The notes below the pieces were generated by a model. The model was not told where the DNA came from and did not search any database. It worked only from the letters and a program-made list of their open reading frames with translations. Position numbers and translations under genes: made by a program. A DNA stretch of 64,000 nucleotides, from NCBI GenBank assembly GCA_947166345.1, contig CAMVDU010000004.1:1-64000 (forward strand), written 5' to 3'. Shown here piece by piece: positions 60,351-64,000 of this stretch. The number at the start of each line of letters is the position of its first letter. The first letter of the stretch is position 1. The stretch comes from an uncultured Prevotellaceae bacterium (GTDB lineage Bacteria > Bacteroidota > Bacteroidia > Bacteroidales > Bacteroidaceae).

Positions 60351-61460
60351 ATGGATAATAACAGCATACTACAGAAATTAGACGGCTTGGAAGCTCGTTT
60401 CGAGGAAGTGTCAACGCTGATAACAGACCCTGAGGTGATTGCTGATCAGAACCGTTTTGTGAAACTAACGAAGGAATACAAGGACCTGGGCGACATCATG
60501 GATGCTCGCAAGCGTTATATTGCTTGTCTGAACGGCATCAAAGAGGCTAAGGATATCCTTGCCAACGAGACCGACCCTGAGATGAAAGAGATGGCACGCG
60601 AAGAACTCGCAGCCAATGAAGAGATTCAGCCCAAGCTCGAAGAGGAGATTAAGATTGCCCTCATTCCTAAGGACCCAGAGGATGCCAAGAATGTTCAGAT
60701 GGAGATCCGTGCGGGTACTGGTGGCGATGAGGCCTGTCTCTTTGCAGGTGACCTCTTTAAGATGTACAAGAGCTACTGCGACTCAAAAGGTTGGCAACTC
60801 TCCATCACCAGTGTCTCTGAGGGTGCCGTAGGCGGTTACAAGGAGATTGACTTTGCCGTCTCTGGTGCCGATGTTTATGGCACGCTGAAATACGAGTCAG
60901 GCGTACATCGTGTACAACGTGTGCCTGCCACAGAGACGCAGGGCCGCATGCACACCTCTGCCGCTACCGTTGCCGTTCTGCCTGAGGCCGATAAGTTTGA
61001 GGTCCATGTGAACGAAGGCGAGATCAAGTGGGATACCTTCCGCTCTTCTGGTGCAGGTGGTCAGAATGTGAACAAGGTGGAGTCGGGTGTCCGTCTGCGC
61101 TATATGTGGAAGAACCCCAACACGGGCGAAACCGAGGAGATTCTCATCGAGTGTACTGAGACGCGCGACCAGCCCAAGAACAAGGAGCGTGCCTTGAGCC
61201 GACTCTACACCTTTATTTACGACAAGGAACACCAGAAGTATATGGACGACATCGCTTCGCGCCGTAAGAGTTTGGTGTCAACAGGTGACCGTTCTGCCAA
61301 GATACGCACCTACAACTTCCCTCAAGGTCGCGTCACCGACCACCGTATCGGCTATACCACCCACGATTTGCAAGGCTTCCTTGGGGGCGACATCCAGGGT
61401 ATGATTGATGCCCTGACCGTTGCCGAGAATGCCGAGCGCATGAAGGAAAGTGAACTGTAA
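60351..61460 (+). CDS. prfA: Peptide chain release factor 1
   Basis: 369 aa. Recognises UAA/UAG. The RF1-specific PxT codon-reading motif is in [15 protein letters not shown] (PAT, about 192), and the GGQ catalytic loop is [22 protein letters not shown] (about 232-236). Class I RF structure: coiled N-terminal domain, tail [17 protein letters not shown] and [13 protein letters not shown]. Starts one base after the purM stop. Confidence 0.97.
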   Translation: MDNNSILQKLDGLEARFEEVSTLITDPEVIADQNRFVKLTKEYKDLGDIMDARKRYIACLNGIKEAKDILANETDPEMKEMAREELAANEEIQPKLEEEIKIALIPKDPEDAKNVQMEIRAGTGGDEACLFAGDLFKMYKSYCDSKGWQLSITSVSEGAVGGYKEIDFAVSGADVYGTLKYESGVHRVQRVPATETQGRMHTSAATVAVLPEADKFEVHVNEGEIKWDTFRSSGAGGQNVNKVESGVRLRYMWKNPNTGETEEILIECTETRDQPKNKERALSRLYTFIYDKEHQKYMDDIASRRKSLVSTGDRSAKIRTYNFPQGRVTDHRIGYTTHDLQGFLGGDIQGMIDALTVAENAERMKESEL

Positions 61461-61495
61461 AACTCATAAGACCGACCCATAAGACCCATCAAATT

Positions 61496-62317
61496 ATGAC
61501 AAGACAAGAGCTAATACAACAGATAAAGCAGAAGAAGAGCTTCCTCTGCGTAGGTCTCGATACCGACCCGAAAAAGATGCCACAGTGCGTCTTCGACCTG
61601 CACGACCCCGTATTTGAATTCAACAAGGCTATCATCGATGCAACGGCACCCTACTGCGTAGCCTACAAACCCAATCTGGCATTCTATGAGGCCTACGGAC
61701 TAAAAGGTATGGAGTCGTTTGTAAAGACCGTCAACTACTTGAAGGAGAACCACCCCCACCACCTCATCATCGCTGATGCCAAGCGTGGTGATATCGGCAA
61801 CACTTCGCAGATGTATGCCCGTACCTTCTTCGAGGAGTACGATGTCGATGCCCTGACGGTGGCCCCCTATATGGGTGAGGACTCTGTCACGCCCTTCCTC
61901 CAGTATCCCAACAAATGGGTGGTGCTGCTGGCACTTACTTCCAACAAAGGTTCGCAGGACTTCCAGCTGTTCGAGGATCGTGATGGTCAGCGTCTTTTCG
62001 AGAAGGTGCTTGCCAAGAGTCAGCAATGGGGCAATGAAGAGAACATGATGTATGTGGTAGGTGCCACACAAGGAAAGATGTTTGAAGCCGTTCGCAAGGT
62101 GGCTCCACGTCATTTCCTGCTTGTTCCTGGTGTGGGTGCTCAGGGCGGCAGTCTTGAGGAAGTCTGCAAATACGGCATGAACGAGGACTGCGGTCTGTTG
62201 GTTAACAGCAGCCGAGGCATTATCTATGCTTGCAACGACGATCACTTTGCCGAAGTAGCTGGCAATGAAGCTCGCGCCTTACAACAGAAGATGGCAGAGC
62301 AACTGAAAAGACTATAA
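61496..62317 (+). CDS. pyrF: Orotidine-5'-phosphate decarboxylase
   Basis: 273 aa. The type 2 form of OMP decarboxylase, last step of UMP synthesis: [36 protein letters not shown] (catalytic D-A-K-R-G-D-I, about 94-100), [29 protein letters not shown] and [13 protein letters not shown]. Length matches type 2 enzymes. The gap before it (61461-61495) contains short CATAAGACC direct repeats. Confidence 0.96.
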   Translation: MTRQELIQQIKQKKSFLCVGLDTDPKKMPQCVFDLHDPVFEFNKAIIDATAPYCVAYKPNLAFYEAYGLKGMESFVKTVNYLKENHPHHLIIADAKRGDIGNTSQMYARTFFEEYDVDALTVAPYMGEDSVTPFLQYPNKWVVLLALTSNKGSQDFQLFEDRDGQRLFEKVLAKSQQWGNEENMMYVVGATQGKMFEAVRKVAPRHFLLVPGVGAQGGSLEEVCKYGMNEDCGLLVNSSRGIIYACNDDHFAEVAGNEARALQQKMAEQLKRL

Positions 62318-62343
62318 GAATTATTAATTCACAATTCTAAAAG

Positions 62344-63567
62344 GTGAGTGAGGCAAAGATCATCAACGACCCTGTCTTTGGGTTCATCAAGATACCACGC
62401 GGACTGCTCTACGGCATCGTGCGCCACCCGTTGTTCCAGCGTCTGAACCGCATCAACCAACTGGGACTGGCATCTGTGGTCTATCCTGGTGCACGCCATA
62501 CACGCTTTCAGCACTCGCTGGGAGCCTTTCACCTGATGAGCGAAGCCATACTCAACCTCCAGCAGAAAGGCATCTTCATTTTTGAGAGCGAGGCCGAGGC
62601 TGTGCAGGCAGCCATCTTGATGCACGACATCGGACACGGTCCCTTCTCGCATGTGCTTGAGAACACCCTCATCAGCGGCATCTCCCACGAAGACATCTCG
62701 CTGATGATGATGGAACAGATCAACCGTGATCTGGGTGGTCAACTTAATCTGGCCATCAGCATCTTCAAGGACGAGTATCCCAAGCATTTCCTCCACCAGC
62801 TCATTTCCTCACAGCTTGATATGGACCGTCTCGACTACCTGCGTCGCGACTCGTTCTTCACAGGTGTTACAGAGGGTAATATCGGTTCTGCTCGCATCAT
62901 TAAGATGCTCAATGTGATTGACGACCGTCTGGTAGTGGAACAGAAGGGAATCTACTCGCTGGAGAACTACCTGACTACCCGCCGACTGATGTACTGGCAG
63001 GTGTATCTTCACAAGACGGCTGTAGGCTACGAGAAGGTGCTGGTCAACATGTTGACACGTGCAAAAGACCTTGCCCGTCAGGGACAGCATGTGTTTGCAT
63101 CGCCAGCCCTCAGCTATTTCATTGAGAACGATGTCGATGCCCAGTGGTTTGCCGAGCACGACGAAGCCCTTCGCATGTACGAGGCCCTTGACGACAGCGA
63201 CATCTGGAGTGCCATGAAAGCGTGGAAGTACTGTGACGACCGCATCCTCTCCATTCTTGCAACGAATATGCTCGACCGTCATCTGTTCAAGGTAGAAGTA
63301 CTCGACGAGCCTCCTTCAGAGGAACGTCTGGCAGCTATCCGTGAAGAGATAGCACAAAAAATGGACATCGCCAGGAGCGATGCCCACTATCTGATGAGTC
63401 TTAATGAGATTCAGAAAGACATGTATTCCGTTGATGACGACGCTATCGGCATTCTTTATAAGGACGGCACTATTCGTGACATCGCCGAAGCTTCTGAGTT
63501 GCTCAACGTTGAGTTGCTGTCGAAGAAAGTACGCAAGTACTACCTTTGTTACCAGCGAACAAACTAA
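62344..63567 (+). CDS. HD-domain phosphohydrolase (dGTPase/SAMHD1-like)
   Basis: 407 aa starting with GTG (SEAKIINDPVFGFIKIPRGLLYGIVRHPLFQRL). HD-family metal residues: HTRFQHSLGAFHLM, ILMHDIGHGPFSH (HD at about 94-95) and SSQLDMDRLDYLRRDSFFTGV with the distal Asp (about 160-165). Resembles YwfO-like and SAMHD1-like triphosphohydrolases, which degrade dNTPs; substrate not determinable here. The run menG-aroE-purM-prfA-pyrF-HD is tightly spaced and probably one transcript. Its stop overlaps the convergent amylase-family gene by 4 bp. Confidence 0.85.
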   Translation: MSEAKIINDPVFGFIKIPRGLLYGIVRHPLFQRLNRINQLGLASVVYPGARHTRFQHSLGAFHLMSEAILNLQQKGIFIFESEAEAVQAAILMHDIGHGPFSHVLENTLISGISHEDISLMMMEQINRDLGGQLNLAISIFKDEYPKHFLHQLISSQLDMDRLDYLRRDSFFTGVTEGNIGSARIIKMLNVIDDRLVVEQKGIYSLENYLTTRRLMYWQVYLHKTAVGYEKVLVNMLTRAKDLARQGQHVFASPALSYFIENDVDAQWFAEHDEALRMYEALDDSDIWSAMKAWKYCDDRILSILATNMLDRHLFKVEVLDEPPSEERLAAIREEIAQKMDIARSDAHYLMSLNEIQKDMYSVDDDAIGILYKDGTIRDIAEASELLNVELLSKKVRKYYLCYQRTN

Positions 63568-64000
63568 GCATTCAACTTATACACAACCGACTGGTAGCCA
63601 TCGAGTTTCACCTCGACTGTTTCACCCTTTATCAGCACCATCGGACGATGCTCGTCAGTCAAGAGGTCAACGGCTTCGTAGGCTTTCTCCTGTATCTCCA
63701 GATAGCTGTAGGCATGGTCAGGAATACTGAGCTGCATGGTTACAGGTGCCTCGTCGAAGTTGGCAACCACAAGCATCAACTCCTTACCCACGGCACGCAG
63801 GAAAGCATACTGACGCTGGTATTGACGGTTTACGTACATTAGGTCAAACATACGGCCATTGCTGACAGCCTTTTCCGTACGGGCAATGTTCAGCACCTTC
63901 TTGTAGGCATCTACCAGCGCTTCCGAACCCTTGCCGGGCCCTATTGACCAATAGTCGAAGATGGTGGTACGTCCGTCGTGTCCGCTGAAGCCCTCAGTAT
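63564..64000 (-). CDS. Alpha-amylase-family (GH13) glycosyl hydrolase, C-terminal part
   Basis: The 145 visible codons are the 3' end; the gene continues past the window. Residues EGFSGHDGRTTIFDYWSIGPG at the open end and YKKVLNIARTEKAVSNGRMFDLMYVNRQ look like the end of the GH13 barrel, followed by a C-terminal beta domain (RAVGKELMLVVANFDEAPVTMQLSIPDHAY ... VYKLNA). Substrate is unknown, starch-type glucans most likely. The catalytic barrel residues are outside the window, so the family call rests on these C-terminal features. Confidence 0.7.
   Translation of the reverse strand, partial: TEGFSGHDGRTTIFDYWSIGPGKGSEALVDAYKKVLNIARTEKAVSNGRMFDLMYVNRQYQRQYAFLRAVGKELMLVVANFDEAPVTMQLSIPDHAYSYLEIQEKAYEAVDLLTDEHRPMVLIKGETVEVKLDGYQSVVYKLNA

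Overview
The window comes from a Bacteroidota chromosome, most likely Prevotella or a close relative (Prevotellaceae). The evidence is the TAnnTTTG (-7) promoters before many genes, the lack of Shine-Dalgarno sequences, and a typical Bacteroidales gene set. That set includes DUF4270, DUF4468, DUF4421 and DUF4861 proteins, a Porin_10 porin, GldB, thrA next to a PGM-type homoserine kinase, panC-panD next to a short glycogen synthase, and phoH-purC-menG-aroE. I see no rRNA, tRNA, CRISPR array or transposase.

Layout. 1-3.8 kb: threonine synthesis, with intrinsic terminators inside and after the pair. 3.9-12.1 kb: a GH105 unsaturated-uronyl hydrolase, small envelope proteins, a porin, a divergent TetR regulator/malic enzyme pair, and a short FolK-like protein. 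12.1-13.1 kb: almost 1 kb of repeats, palindromes and promoters with only a 48-codon micro-ORF. 13.1-19.5 kb: a secreted alginate-lyase-type polysaccharide lyase, a beta-barrel protein and two glycosyltransferases, with shared upstream DNA boxes. 19.6-24.1 kb: panD-panC, glycogen-synthase-like, DUF4270, rpsP. 24.2-36 kb: glycosyltransferases, L-rhamnose mutarotase, GH105-DUF4861 fusion, DPP4, RmuC, GldB, a second DUF4861 protein, MtaB. 36.2-41.3 kb: two paralogous acidic lipoproteins, then a two-gene cassette (HIRAN protein; VirE_N/DUF3987 primase-like protein) bounded by 32-bp repeats. 41.4-47.9 kb: a lipoprotein, rpsF-rpsR-rplI, a TlpA-like thioredoxin, DUF1460, DUF4421, Gfo/Idh oxidoreductase. 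47.9-63.6 kb: a long forward housekeeping block (MltG, AddA/AddB-like repair nuclease, PhoH, PurC, MenG, AroE, PurM, RF1, PyrF, HD hydrolase). The window ends in the C-terminus of an alpha-amylase-family gene.

How the genes connect. Two GH105 domains, two DUF4861 domains, RhaM and the lyase point to use of acidic, rhamnose-containing plant polysaccharides, although no SusC/SusD pair is present. The most unusual material is non-coding. There is a 7-nt tandem-repeat family that lies in divergent promoter spacers, supplies the last codons of two genes, and occurs inside a GH105 reading frame. There is a GC-rich CAAGGAGCGTCTCGGTG repeat family at two loci. Paired TGATC boxes stand at the same distance upstream of two promoters. 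The HIRAN/primase cassette carries perfect 32-bp inverted and direct repeats, five ACTTGT iterons and an AT-only tract, and may be an undescribed mobile or invertible unit.
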